DNA of 64,000 nt from Lactifluus volemus (taxonomy: Eukaryota > Basidiomycota > Agaricomycetes > Russulales > Russulaceae), in the NCBI GenBank assembly GCA_022376515.1, contig WTXI01000009.1:930001-994000 (forward strand). Reading direction: 5' to 3'. A program made the translations under genes and the position numbers. Of this stretch, positions 34,453 through 46,281 are shown in pieces. A model generated the notes under the pieces. That model did not search any database. It was given only the letters and a program-made list of their open reading frames with translations, and had not been told where the DNA came from. Position 1 is the first letter of the stretch, and each line of letters starts with the position of its first letter.

Positions 34453-35718
34453 TTACGACTGTCTCCCTCTCCCACCCTTACTACTCCCGCCCCCGCCTAC
34501 ACTACCATTTATCCCATCTTCTCCACCACCCAACTGCGATCGAGCATCGGTATAGAGGGATAGTGATGACCCGCTTGCCACCGTACTGCTTGCGGGCCGA
34601 CCGCTCGACCGTACTCCCCTAGGTACGGAGAGCACCGAAGGGCTAGGGGTATTCACCATACTCGCTTGTCGCGACGCATGTGTTCCACCATCTGATGGAC
34701 CTAGATGCAACTGCGGAATGCGCTCTCCCACGCCACAAGTTTTGTACCGCGCCAACTTGCTTGGTGACAAGAGTTCGCCATGCTCGGAAGGTGGGGCATT
34801 TTGGCCAGCAGTGGGCCCATCGGAACCGACGGTGTAGAACGTCTGGGACGACCTGGTCGACGCGCTCGCGCTCTGGGTGTTTCGGGTGAAGGAAGGGTAG
34901 TGGTGGATCGTGGGAAGGGAAGAAGACGCGGCACTGGCGAGAGAGGAGATGCTCCCACGGAACGCGCCAATGAGCGGTACGCCCGACGTTTTTGGGATGT
35001 GTAACCAGTTTGTGGGAGCTGATGCTGGTGCGTGTGATTCTGTGCTTGTCGCTGTTGGGGAAGGGACGCGTTGGGGCAAGACGTCCGTCGGCGAATCTTC
35101 CGGAAGTGGGTCCATCGGCATGTGGGCGATGCGGGCACGAGCGTGCCGAAGTGGCTGCTGTGGCTGTGGCCGAAGGGACCGAGGTAGTCCGGGTTCCAAG
35201 TCTGGGGAGGGAGGGCGTGCTGAGAACGACCTGAATGCAGGCGCGAAGCGTCGCGAAAACGGTAGAGTGTCTGTGGTGGGGGTCTGTGGTGGTAGGTTCG
35301 ACTGGGTGGTGGTGCGCGATTGCACCAGGGGCGATGCTATATTGGAGGATACAAATTCTGAGCTGGGGAGTGGGTCAGGTTCGAGGAGGGGGACAGATGC
35401 ATCAACAGAAAGGACGCGGTTGTGAGCGTCTCGACGGCTATGGGCGGTAGTTGAGGTCCCATCACTGGAAGTTGAGCTCTGAACATGTTTTGGCCGGCGC
35501 TTGGATGCTCTCCGACGTGCGAACGGTACGATCACGAGGACGAGGGCGACAATAAAAATAAAACCGCCAATGGCGGCAACGACGATGATGGCGAGCTTGC
35601 TTTTGTCTGATGACGATGACGTTGTGGTGGACGGCCCAGCAGTTCGCTTGCAGAGAAGTTTTGGTCAAATGACCACTGCAAATAAGGCCGAGATCAGACT
35701 CACCACCGCGGCTCGCAT
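34453..35718 (-). CDS. Ser/Thr/Pro-rich single-pass membrane protein
   Basis: Likely start at the ATG at 35718 (MRAAV), then a 57-nt intron (about 35703-35647) leading into a short Ser/Thr-rich ectodomain (AGPSTTTSSSSDKSK). One strong membrane helix (LAIIVVAAIGGFIFIVALVL) and a basic stop-transfer stretch (FARRRASKRRPK) follow. The remaining about 340 residues form a cytoplasmic tail rich in Ser, Pro and Thr with no domain, ending GGGGSSKGGRGRQS at 34453. Such mid-protein-helix proteins of Mid2/Wsc-like layout are common in agaricomycetes; a stress-sensor role is only an analogy. If the intron is not used, a 17-residue signal-like peptide would end at a TGA. Codon frame is open for 1083 bases. 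Confidence 0.65.
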
Positions 35719-35862
35719 CATAGACAAGTGATTCTTTTATAAGGTCAAGCGAGGCGAGGCTCAGAGGAGAGTGGAAGAAGACAAGATTGGGCGAGGTTGT
35801 GTGTGTTGATGTTGCGAAATGAATGTTGTTACTGCGGGCGCCTCCGAGTCAGTCGAGCACCA

Positions 35863-36484
35863 ATGAGCACTTTACACTCTTGCCATTGGGATTGGTGTCG
35901 CTTCACAACAGTCTTACATCACGACTTTGTCCAACATGTCATATCAACACACATCGACAATGCAAACCCAGTAAAAAGGCAAGATATCAACCTTATTCGC
36001 CATCTTGAGCAGGGTGCCCCGGCAAACGACAGTGAGCTACTGGTCCTAGCATACTTGTTCATCGTCTCTAAAAACTTCTTAATAGGTGGCACCTTGAGCA
36101 TAGAGCTTCCCACAAGCTCGCAACTTGAGCCTCCCCAGTCAGCTTCACAGTCTATAGGATCGAGTGTGAGTTCAGATTATCTCCGTCGCTTCCCCTTCCT
36201 CATTCTTCCAAGGAAAATGTTCTAGTTTCTCCTGAACCACCAAACTCACAAATGGCCAACCGGCTACTCTCATTTACCTCTGGTTCTACCCGCGTCTTCC
36301 CACTCTCTTTACAGAAGCCACAGACTGGTGGTTCGAAGGGCGTTCCGGTTGAGGTATCGTCTTTCTTCAGGCTTAAAACCTTTCCGCCTCACGTGGCATT
36401 AACGCGTTTCAGGCACAAAGCCAAGATGTTTCACAAGTTGAACTACGAACTCAGGCGGCATATGACTCCCAGATTTTTGATTAG
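35863..36484 (+). CDS. Small C2H2 zinc-finger protein
   Basis: Starts at the ATG at 35863 with MSTLHSCHWDWCRFTTVLHH. The finger is C-x4-C-x12-H-x4-H, a complete classical C2H2 unit at residues 7-29. Exon 1 ends at 35970 before a gtaaaa donor, and exon 2 begins at 36013. Later introns at about 36166-36212 (gtgagt to ccaag) and 36355-36411 (gtatcg to ttcag) keep a frame that ends in VSQVELRTQAAYDSQIFD with a stop at 36484. The Ser/Pro/Gln-rich remainder has no other domain. An alternative extra intron at 36043-36085 would shift frame and was not used. One finger alone rarely gives strong DNA specificity, so the role is open. Confidence 0.6.
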
Positions 36485-36866
36485 TGTACCTATCATTACC
36501 CCAATATGTTGCCCGAATAACCCAGATTTCGTCTGCATCTATGTTATGCCTCAATGGAATAAGCACAGGGTTAACTAATCGGGTTGGTGTAAGTATCGCA
36601 AAGTGACCGCTTCTCGCAGTTGCGATCCTGCAGCAGCACGGCCAGACTCAGCTGCGTATATTCCTGGGAAATGAGAAGCAAAAGATTGCCTAGGATAACC
36701 TAGGGCTGTGCTCCATTAGGTTACATGGAGAAAAGTCCCGAAGTCTTTCTCAGTTAGGCGAGCACATCGTAGAGCCAAGATTAGTACATCGAGTTGACAT
36801 ACTCGCATTTGATGCTTTGATGCGTAGTACATAATCACAGTATTGTCGCTTCACACTCGCTGTTTT
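36485..36866. other. Convergent 3' region, no gene seen
   Basis: Lies between the ends of the C2H2 gene and the oxygenase gene. Contains no ORF or repeat that could be supported. Confidence 0.5.
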
Positions 36867-38568
36867 TCATGCATATAACTGCTCGCGAAAACCGGGTAGA
36901 ATCTGCGCGGTGCGATACGAGTGGTCGTCGTGACGCGCGCCATATGTGCGTTGCCATTTTTGCTTGGCAAATGTCCAGGCTAGTTGAAGAAAGGTATTAT
37001 CGGTGAGACAATCGCATTGGTGGGGAGGAGAACCCACCTTCAACTGTTGGCGCGGGGTCACCGCTCTTCTCGAATTCGTTCTGCGTGAAACCCTCTCGCT
37101 GTAGCACGGGAGATTCCGCGACCGTGTTTAGGACGACGTCATTGTTGGGGCTGTAGTAATAGGGAAGATAAAATAAGCGTGATGAATCTGCATCGCACTA
37201 TGAAGTGGGGCTGAATTGTATACCGAGAGAAGTAGAGCACCCCGAGGCGGTCTACATGTTGTTGATCCTTGGGAGGCGCGACGACGCTGTGGATGCGTAT
37301 TCGTCAAGCATAAGATACTTACATTCTGGATAGGCTAAGCTACGCACCGGTGGACGGTACTCCTGACGTAACCGCCAGTCAAGAATGAGATGGCGTCGCA
37401 GGCGTTGATGGTGAGTGTGCCATCCTGGGGCTTGACCCACTTCCACTGGTCGTGGACCGGATCCCGGATCTGCAGCGCCGCGATGGGTTGGCGGAAGAGC
37501 AGCGTGAAAGTACCGAGATCTGCGAAGGCAATATGATAAATGAGGGCGTCAGAGCTAGCCAAAGAACGTGTACCAGTATGGTCGCGGACCCAATTGCCAA
37601 TGGCGGAGTTCTCCTCGGGTGTGTATTTAGAATACTTCATATACCGGAGATGGTCTTCGCTCTTTGCCTCGTACTTGTGTATGTTGCGGAAGTAGTCCTC
37701 GGGAAGCTCAAGCGCGATGGCGAGAAGGGTGTGAAGCGGGTCCAAAACTTCTGCGTGAAGGAGCTGCATTGGGAAGAAGCGTGTGCGATAAAACACAGTA
37801 AGCACATCAATAAGCGTTGACATACCCTGGCAAACTTCTCAATCTCCTCGAGGTTCTTTTGAATAAGCCGGGGGTGGTTATGCTTAAAGTCTCCGTTGAG
37901 CTCTGCAAAAGTAATAGAGTTCAGGCGTCAGCGTAATGTCAAAGCCAGATAAGTACTTGGGATGTTGTAAAGTTCCACATGATCCCTGATACCCGTCTTC
38001 GTGTCAAGGCTGGGAAACAAATGAACCCGTGGCAAATACGAATATGTTGGAGGGAAATTCATACATCTGACGACCAGCGGGGATATAGCCGTTAAATTGA
38101 CCCAGATCTAAGATACATAAGCTGATGAATCAGTGATGATCGACTGTTAAGATACCTATGCGCTCGGGGACGAACTTGAGCTTCTCCTCCAAGGGAAGCT
38201 CATAGAACTCTCTGCCGATGGCGAATTGGCGATTCACTGTCTCTTGTGAAATGTTGAAGTTCTTGACGTAGAGAAATCCCTTTTCACGAAGGGCTGTGAT
38301 GAAGGTCTGGGCGAGCTCTTTTTTACCCTCTGGAGTGTCATACTTGGAAAGGTCGAGAGTGATGAGGTCGGCCCAGTCAAGATTTTCCTAACGAAAATGG
38401 TGAGTAAAAAGATGGACTGAGAAGCAATCTCAACTGATGAACTTTTGTCTCTGGGACGAATGTGTATGAACCTGCGAGTTTTTCGGCGTGTAAAAGTTCA
38501 GGTCGAACAACAGGACAACTCAAGAGACAACTGAAGCGATACGAACCGAGGTCGACTTGGCTGGGCAT
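36867..38568 (-). CDS. 2-oxoglutarate/Fe(II)-dependent oxygenase (isopenicillin-N-synthase-like)
   Basis: The minus-strand gene starts at the ATG at 38568 (MPSQVDLG) and ends at 36867 (GFREQLYA). Several short introns can be joined in frame. The N-terminal DIOX_N part contains LITLDLSKYDTPEGKKELAQ, ALREKGFLYVKNFNI and FNGYIPAGRQ. The oxygenase core has the first iron ligands in HTDLGTFTLLFRQPIAALQI (His-x-Asp, created across an intron), the motif KPQDGTLTINACDAISFLTG, and the distal His in RSTVHR. Relatives in fungi include gibberellin- and flavonoid-type oxidases and secondary-metabolism enzymes; the substrate is unknown. It is transcribed divergently from a Dal5-type transporter across a 465-bp shared upstream region. 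Confidence 0.88.
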
Positions 38569-39033
38569 TGATCAAGTTCAGTGATTTTATAGCGCAACTC
38601 GAGTATCTCACTTCCCAGGGGGTTCTAGGTGGGACTAGTTTCCTCATTCGCGTCCTGCCGTGGCCACCTCATCGCGATTGCGTTATATGGACTAGCGTTG
38701 ACCCGTGCTCCGCACACGTCTGCTTTATTTTTAAAGGCCATAGCCTGGTTAAGCTATCGATAGATTGCGATGTCAACAACGCAGCACGGAGTCTGGCCTG
38801 TCCAAGCATGACCGTGACCACGGTGAGGCGATCACGCGCCAGCCATGACAAGCATGACAAGCGCGCCTCGGAACGCCCCATCATTCTAACGTAAACTACA
38901 GTTCGCCTTCCTTATGTGCAGTTTGCCATACTGTATAGCGTAGCCGCCACAAGAACCTGAGATCCCAACCAGCTTTACAATCCCTTCGGTATCCCTTCCC
39001 ATCGTTCCCACTTCTCACCTTGCCAGTGGTGCT
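38569..39033. promoter_or_regulatory. Shared divergent promoter with GATA-type palindrome
   Basis: This 465-bp gap separates the start codons of the oxygenase (minus) and the transporter (plus). A perfect 10-bp palindrome CTATCGATAG at 38754-38763 holds GATA on both strands, the core recognised by fungal GATA factors that control nitrogen-source genes. Single GATA cores are frequent by chance; the palindrome and context make it only suggestive. Confidence 0.4.
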
Positions 39034-41741
39034 ATGGCCTTCTTAAAAGGTGCGATGACAAGGCACATCAACTGTCTTCTAAAAAACCGAAAACGATTAA
39101 TAGGTTTCAATATCGGCCGTCGTCAACGACGCGTCTCAGCTAGTGACCGCCCAGCTTATCGGTATTCACGCCTGGACTCTGCAGATGGCAATACCACGCA
39201 GGGCCCCAGGTCCCGTCCTTGGTCAAGTTACATCTGGCGCGTCTTTGTTGAGTTCACTTGGAGACCCGCCGCTAACCACCCAAAACAGGGATGCCTGGGA
39301 TAAGCCACCAGACGAGCGCGACTTCCTAAGACGACTGGATACCTGTCTTCTTTTGTATGCAACACTCTCAAACCTTAGCAAAGCCCTTGACGCGCAGAAC
39401 ATCACAGTGAGTATTCGTTTGATCCCTAGTTCAAGAAAAGCCTGATAGATGTACTCTAGAATGCCTACGTATCTGGGATGAAGGAAGAGTACTAAATTGG
39501 CCTCGCTGAGAGTCGGCTCTAGTCTGACATGACCGTGGCTAGCCTTCATCTTCAAGGCAATCAACTCAATTATATCACAACATCATGGACTGTAGGATAC
39601 GCTTTAGGGCAAATACCATCAAAGTGAATCTTATTTTGGCAATTCTCCGGTCCATCTCACGCTATACACAGCATGTTAATCACGCGCATTCGACCATCAA
39701 TATGGGTCAGTAAACTACTCAGCGACCGACTTCTTCGTATACCTATTCACACCATTCTCAGATTCCTACGATGGAGTTGATTTGGAGCACCCTCACCGTG
39801 TGCCTCGCTCGGAGCAAGAACTTTTCGACTTTATGCGTAATCCGTTTCCTAGTCGGGTTAGCAGAGTCAAGCTTTTATCCCGCTATGCAGGTGAGTCCAA
39901 TACCTGGGGACAATGTGTGGTAAGTTTGAAGTCTACGTCCGGAATAGTACATTATTGGCAGCTGGTACAAGAAAGAAGAACTCGCGAAGAGATCTTGCAT
40001 ATTTCAGGTATGTGTGTCGTAATTGCTAATCCTTCTACAAGTGACGAACACCCTTGTAGTTAGCTAGTTCCGTAGGGCCCATGATCAGTGGGGTTTTGCA
40101 GGCAGTCAGTACAAAATAGAGCCGTCGATGCCAACTTTACTGACATCGGTAGGGCGTGTACAATGGTCTCAATGGCAAAGGTGGCCTTGCGGGATGGCAG
40201 TGTGACTTGTTTTATTCTCTGCTCCTGAAACTGACCCAGGCTGATTTTCCTCAGGGTTGTTTATCATCGATGGTGTCATCACCGTCCCCATTGCCCTACT
40301 TGGTTACTTCGTCATGCCGGATCTGCCCTCGAATGCCAAGCCTTCCACCTTCTTCACCCAGGAGCAGCTCGATATTGCTAAGAGGCGCATGGATTCTGTC
40401 GGAAGGAAACCTCCTGCAAAGTTCACCAAGGAAAAAGTCCTGCTTTTTTGTGGAGTTGATGTTCATGCCGTTGAATGATGCATCATGGTACAGGTTCTCG
40501 GGTTCTTCTCTACATGGCATATCTATGCACTGGTACCACGTGAGTTCCCCCAATAACCACTGTTATCCCACTCATTGCTGGTCCAGTTTACGTCTTTGTA
40601 GGGTCCTATCTGCTTATCGAGACCTGATTTTGATGGCGCCTTCAGTACAATAACGGTCATGGCGGCAGCACCTCAATGATATTCTGGTTAGCTCTCTTCA
40701 GGCCATGGTAGTAATATACATTCATGGGACATTACAGGCTCAAGAGTTTCAACACGCCTGGGCACATTGTCTATACCATTGGACAAATTAATAACTACCC
40801 CTTTGGTATATACTCCATACAGATTATGATGGGTAAGTGTAAGCCTTGTTTTTGTGGTTGGCCTTCTCAAATCAGCGCACAGGTCTAATATATGCTTGGT
40901 GGAGCGATGCACTTAGGACTCGCTGGTCACCGGTATTCTTTGCCGGTGTCAGTGCTAACATCTATTGATCCTATATGTACTTATGCTTTGTAGATGTGGT
41001 CTATGATTACCCACACTGTTCTTGCAGCTACACCTGTATACACCCACATCACTCGGTATGCACTTGATATCCCCACACTCTGGAAATGTTGACCTTGCCA
41101 TATCTAGCCGATGGATCTTCTATTACTTCGTAAGCGCATGTCCTATCTCATGGCCAGTTGAGTCCTGAGTTGAAATGCCAGACTGGCTGTATGGGAGGAG
41201 TGTCTGGCCTAATCATGGCATGGGTCAACGAGCTCAATAGTCATGACAATGAAAGTATGTATGTCCCTCCCCACTTTTGTCATCCTATGTTCAAGTCCCA
41301 TAGAACGTGCATTTATTGTTGCATCTTGTAACATGTGGGCACACATAGTCCATGCTTGGTTGCCTATGTTGGTTACTTTGCTGTCGTCACTATTTGACCT
41401 AACCATTGACTGTGTTCAAGTGTCATATTTCCTCAGGTAGAACAACCCCGGTAGGTATCCATACACATCATTATAGCTAGAGTTTATGACTGAGTTTTCA
41501 GGGCGCTCAAGGGCAACATTGCGACTGCATGTATTGATCTCGCGTTGAGTGAATCAATATCTTCAATGGTTCTTCTTTCAGTCATCTTAAGTTGATGCAT
41601 TGCGTCATATCTACAGTTGCAATGGTGATGATTACTTTATATTTCGAGCGTCGTGACCACCGCCTTGTGGAGCTGGGTGCGGATGCAAAATGTGCCACAG
41701 AGGACGATCCTGAGAATGTGGAGAGCATCGAGTTGTTGTAA
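39034..41741 (+). CDS. MFS transporter, Dal5-type anion:cation symporter
   Basis: At least a dozen small exons join in one frame from the ATG at 39034 to the stop at 41741. The N-terminal cytosolic part ends DAWDKPPDERDFLRRLD, followed by helix blocks NAYVSGMKED, ITTSWTVGYALGQIPSN, RFLVGLAESSFYPAMQ, YIIGSWYKKEELAKR, GWQWLFIIDGVITVPIALLG, VLGFFSTWHIYALVP, INNYPFGIYSIQI, and GCMGGVSGLIMAWVNE with ERAFIVASCNMWAHIVHAW. These are signatures of the allantoate/vitamin H/nicotinate permease group. Substrate cannot be set from sequence. One junction near 39235 needs a non-GT donor to keep frame. The tail is hydrophilic and acidic (ATEDDPENVESIELL). Confidence 0.88.
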
Positions 41742-42186
41742 CGGTGGAGACCAAGGCTACCTAGTTTGAATATTTTTAGAGATATTCAAGTATTTTACTG
41801 CGTGCATATATTTATTAGAAACTAGTGTCTCAGTCGTCGTGACAGAGAACGAGTTGAAGGCATGAATTCTGTGTTCCGACGCAGCATACTATGTATAAGG
41901 TGACATCGTTTTCGTAACCAAATAACAACTGACTTGTGACTCCCGGCTTACTGTGGAGATTTGAGCACACTTTCTAGATTGTGGAGGCAGGAGGGCATTG
42001 TCCGGGTCCAACGTCCAACCGCTGGAACGCTTTTCTGGGGCATTGGGTTATTGTCCATCGCGGCTGAGTCACGATCCACTTACAGTCCGAAATTTGTGGC
42101 CCAACGCAGAAGATGGTATAAAACTGGCGACTTTAATCCTCGACGAGCCTAAAGAGTCTTGTGCATTTCCAAACAAACGTCGCAAA
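41742..42186. other. Upstream region of hypothetical protein
   Basis: An in-frame extension upstream of 42187 is open from 41998 but begins at TTG, not ATG, and reads as non-protein-like. Treated as 5' UTR/promoter. Confidence 0.5.
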
Positions 42187-43191
42187 ATGGCACAACCCTA
42201 CCCGAACATGACACGGTCCGAGTCGTTCAAGTCTTCCCCACAGCGACAGCCAAGAGAAGCTCATGTAGTCGACGATCTCTCCACCCAGCTCGAAGAAGAC
42301 GTCAAAGTATACAAGGCACGGCGTGGCGCAGTCGGAGTCTCGGCACGAGAGAACGACTTCTGGTCAACACTCAACCCGCTGAATCTAGGCGGGCGCATCA
42401 AGAAAGGTCTAAGCGCCGTCCTACAACCACCCAACACCCCGACCGTCTCTCGACCTGGTTCTCCAGAGAGGGTACGCACGCCCGTGTTCGATGACCAACA
42501 AGCGTTCTCCCTGGTCGGTGCAAGCTTAGGCGCGCGACTTTGCCTGTCGCAAATGCCCGACGACGCGCCTCCACAGACTGTCGTCTGGGCATGTCCAGAG
42601 CCCGCGTGGGGCCAGTGGTCCTACCACTCCTTTGAATACTGCATCTCCGTTTTGACGGAGCCCGAGGCCCGCGCAGTGTACCTGTTCACCCCCTCACCCC
42701 TCCCGCCCGTATATCAGTGTACGTTGGACGGCGTACTGCATCTCTGGCTCGTCGTTTCTAGCAGTCCGAGTCGGAGCGTGGATGACGAGGGGATGATGCA
42801 ACTGAGCGAGGGACAGCTGTGGGCAGCCATGGAGTTTTATGAGCGCGCACGGGCAGAAGCCACGACGGACGCCGGACAAGCCTTGCTCCTCGCGTGTGCA
42901 GATGGGCACGAGGTGGACGCCGTCGGACTCGCCGCGCTGTTGCTAGCGTGCCACTGCCGCAACTACAACTTGAACGGCGGGCCTCGACACGACAAGCATA
43001 GTGTTAAGTACGATGGGTCTGGTCCCGGATACCGCGCATCGCAGCTCATTGATGACGACCCTGGCGTGTCGTACATCTGGAAGGGCTTGCTAATGTGGGA
43101 AGATGTGGAACGCGTGGAGGCGGTGCTACATGCGGGCATGTCGTACAAGATGATTTCATGGGATAATGATTGTGAAGCGGAGGCGCTGTAG
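42187..43191 (+). CDS. Conserved-looking hypothetical protein, 334 aa
   Basis: An intronless ORF starting MAQPYPNMTRSES, the first ATG after an upstream in-frame stretch lacking ATG. A basic, Ser-rich N-terminus contains NPLNLGGRIKKGLSAVLQP. A globular C-terminal part has alternating aromatic and acidic segments: WACPEPAWGQWSYHSFEY, EARAVYLFTPSPLPPVY, LLACADGHEVDAVGLAALLL and SYIWKGLLMWEDVERVEAVL. The ACADGHEVDAVGLAA block superficially recalls a phosphatase P-loop but lacks the Cys-x5-Arg signature. No membrane helix or signal peptide. Function unknown; length and composition are those of a genuine gene. Confidence 0.75.
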   Translation: MAQPYPNMTRSESFKSSPQRQPREAHVVDDLSTQLEEDVKVYKARRGAVGVSARENDFWSTLNPLNLGGRIKKGLSAVLQPPNTPTVSRPGSPERVRTPVFDDQQAFSLVGASLGARLCLSQMPDDAPPQTVVWACPEPAWGQWSYHSFEYCISVLTEPEARAVYLFTPSPLPPVYQCTLDGVLHLWLVVSSSPSRSVDDEGMMQLSEGQLWAAMEFYERARAEATTDAGQALLLACADGHEVDAVGLAALLLACHCRNYNLNGGPRHDKHSVKYDGSGPGYRASQLIDDDPGVSYIWKGLLMWEDVERVEAVLHAGMSYKMISWDNDCEAEAL

Positions 43192-43499
43192 ATCAGTGCG
43201 ATGCGAGATGCTATGGGTGTTCATGCATATATTTAATCTCTTCCATTAGTTTATTAGGAACACGAGAAGAATTTGCCAAAAACTCGGATGCGACTGTCAT
43301 GTGCCAGTGGTCCTGCACTCTCTGGATCGCAAGCGCAAGGACTCTCCATGAAAGGTACAGATCTCTGTCAGGCATGTCAGAGGAAAGGGATTATGTGGGC
43401 CTTGGCGCTTCGACTGTATCGATCCCGCGCGCTGGTATTGGGATAGGAGTCCTTAATTCTGGCTGCGTGTGTACAGTATGCGTCGTCTCTTCAACCAGA

Positions 43500-43800
43500 G
43501 CCTCTGGTGGGTATATTGTCATGGACTAGTCCCGGAGTAAACGGAAGGAAAGCATGGAACGATATACGAGGCGTGCGCGGAAATTGTTGACTTGAGAAGT
43601 GGCATCGTAGGGGTCAGCGATGTCCACCAGATATTCGTCGTGCGTTGTGTTGATGCCGGAGACGTAGAAGTCCTAATCGTGGAATTGAGGAAGTACCCCG
43701 AGTCAGTCTTGTACAAATCATCCGCAATACTTTGAAGGAGGTTGCAAACTGAAAAATTCATCACCAGACGAGCAACATAAATTTCTTCGAACTGAACCAC
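43500..43800 (-). other. Exon-like fragment, unidentified
   Basis: The minus strand offers LLQSIADDLYKTDSGYFLNS and, after a one-base shift near 43670, FYVSGINTTHDEYLVDIADP and TSQVNNFRARLVYRSM. These read as protein across a frame change, suggesting a decayed exon or intron boundary just downstream of the DAHP synthase gene. No family recognised. Confidence 0.3.
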
Positions 43801-43868
43801 AATACAATACTTTTTACAGATATTACGTACATTTCTGACTCAAAGGACAAGGGACCATGAACCGTATT

Positions 43869-46281
43869 TCATACGGTCACTTTCCCTCCAAGTTCAGAAT
43901 ACAGAACGTCCGTGGATGCCTTCTGGAGGGAACCCCGTCGCTGATTCTTAAAATAGTTAGATACAAGGAAAGCGACATCTAGGAAGGGATCGTTTAAAGT
44001 GAGCGAAACCAGCACCCGACACGGCTGAGGTGGCAACCGGAATTGTAGAAACAGGAACTGACCGAGAGACTGCTCAAAATTCAAACGGGGATCACAGAAA
44101 CTCTAAGAGAACCAAAAAGGTGGGTATGAGTAAGTGAAATGACCACACTCAAGTCCTACAAACCTGGTAGCGAAGGCCAAGCTGCTCTTCGCTAAGCTCC
44201 ATGCTCCCGCCCAGGCACTCAGTCACGCTGTAGCCCTCCTCGTTGAGCTCACCTGTAAACTCTAGACTGACGCCGCCGAGCTGCGATCCACACTCGGTGT
44301 GGATGCGGAGGCATGAAGTTAGCTCCCTGATGATAGTACCGAAGTGGCGCGTCTTCAGACCGGTCGACGATACAAGAGTGCTGAACGGTGCGTGTTATAG
44401 TTAACATTTCACGCGACATAGGTCGGGATCAGCGTATACTCACTTCCCATGCATCGGGTCGCAGACCCAGATGACAGGATGTCCGGATTTTTGAACAGCT
44501 TTAATATGATGTGCCAGGTATGAGTCGATCTGAAGGTCGTCGTGGATTAGTCCTTGACACAGAGAAATATAAAAATAGAGTAGACCTTGTCAGCCCCGTA
44601 GCGGGTTATCAGGGTCACTCGTCCGCCGTCGTGGCTTGGATTAACAACTACGAGCCGGTTAGTGTCAACAATAACTGGACGGCAATGTTCGAGCAAAGTG
44701 CTAACTGTCGAGAAGAGAGACAAGCTCATCGACGGCCATGGAAGGCCCAACTTTGATACCGATCGGATTCCGAATTCCTCGGAAGTACTCGACATGTGCA
44801 CCATCCAGCTGCCTAGTTCTGTCCCCCACCCAGAGGAAGTGCGCGGAGATATTATAGTATTTGTCAGGTGCTGGAGTTCCGAGCTCGCGAGAGGCTGTCG
44901 AATCGGGTATAGGGTACTTCCGTGTCATGGCCTCCTCGTAGTCGAGCAATAGTCCCTCGTGACTAACACAGGGGATGCGTCAACAACAGCCTCGCGATGA
45001 ATAACAAAAGGATACCTCGTAAACAGATCAGCCTCTCCCAGGACACCGCGGCCTCCACCCCGCTCGTAGCTCTGCGCCTCTCGGCCTGAGGCCAAGCCAA
45101 TCGTCCGAGTAAAATCGAGAGCATCGGCAAGACCTTCAGAAATGGATGCATATTCCGCTCTGTCCATCCATGTCAGCGCCGTAGAGCAAATGTAATCGCC
45201 TACATTACCACCCACCTCAGAGATGGCGATCGCACATGAGATAATGACCAATCCCGCGGATGGTGCAGGGAACCGAATCCGGAGGTAAGGAGACCCCTGA
45301 TGTGGTTTAAAGTTGCCGTGGAGTGAAAGTATGCGCTACATTGATTCAGGAGCCGTTCGACGAAGAGAAGTATCACCGAAGAAGACTTACCTTAGTAATC
45401 TTTCGGGATCCGGCGTCCGCTCGTTGGGAGAATAGCTCATGGAAGAGTTAGGAAGGAGTACAAAGCCATACGCAGTTGCATTACCCGTTCACATTGTCGC
45501 CCCTATTGATTGTGGTTTTGCAAAAAAGAACAGAAGAAATAGATGACAAGTGCTTACCGAAAGATCATGACCTCACGACCCCCAACGTTTTCGGTCGCAC
45601 TACTCCTTGGTTTAGCATACTGACCAGCAATACGTCCGATGCGAACCTGTCAAGTATCAATAAGGGGGTTACTTGTTCAAAACTGTGGCACTGAGAAGAC
45701 TCACGACGGGAAGGCGGGCGCCCCAAATCAAAATGAGGGAAAATGATAGTATGAGTCCTACTTTGGCGGAAATGTTTTCCTGCGTAGGGATAACGTGAAA
45801 CGCTCGATCAGGTGAGACAATGTGCGGGATTAAACAAGAGGAACGAACCTGAGTACAAGCTTCGAAGCTCTCCGCACAATCACCAGCGTGCAGAAGAAAA
45901 GCCTCATTGTTTTGTACGAGACTCAACTGGTGACGAAGTCGTTCAACCTGAAGGTAAGAATTTGGAGATTATCTCGAGTCGGTGTTGAGGAAAGGCGGTT
46001 CTAAATGCACCTCAGACGGAGTAACAAGGGGAGGCAACGCTTTGATTTTGCTTAGGACTCTGCGAAAAAAAAAATAGAATATCTGATGAATATTGAGGAA
46101 TTCTTTCGTAGGTCAGTTTTCGAACCTGGCGAGATGGGCCTTGTCCGGATATTCGACGGCCTGGAAACTTTGAGGGTTGACAAGATGGCCTGATTCCAGA
46201 AATGGTCAAAACTAAGCGCACCTGGACGGCTTTTTTGCTTTTCCATGATGCCGGGCTCCAATCATCCGAGTCGGAGACCAT
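43869..46281 (-). CDS. Class II 3-deoxy-7-phosphoheptulonate (DAHP) synthase
   Basis: By family, this enzyme condenses phosphoenolpyruvate and erythrose 4-phosphate, the first step of the shikimate pathway to aromatic amino acids. The gene starts at the ATG at 46281 ([20 protein letters not shown]) and ends [17 protein letters not shown] at 43869, with many short introns. Class II (plant/AroF-II type) hallmarks include [29 protein letters not shown] sequence around 45655-45600, [38 protein letters not shown] and [45 protein letters not shown] sequence and [20 protein letters not shown]. The conserved metal- and substrate-binding Cys, Glu and Asp blocks are therefore present. Feedback control by aromatic amino acids is expected but its sites are not visible by eye. 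Confidence 0.92.

Noticed and set aside
41998..42186. N-terminal extension of the 334-aa hypothetical protein
   Set aside because: The extension would begin at TTG and has no ATG before 42187. The protein-like composition starts at the ATG.
36867..46281. Secondary-metabolite gene cluster containing oxygenase, transporter and DAHP synthase
   Set aside because: No backbone enzyme (polyketide synthase, NRPS or terpene cyclase) is present, and DAHP synthase is a housekeeping gene; proximity alone is not enough.
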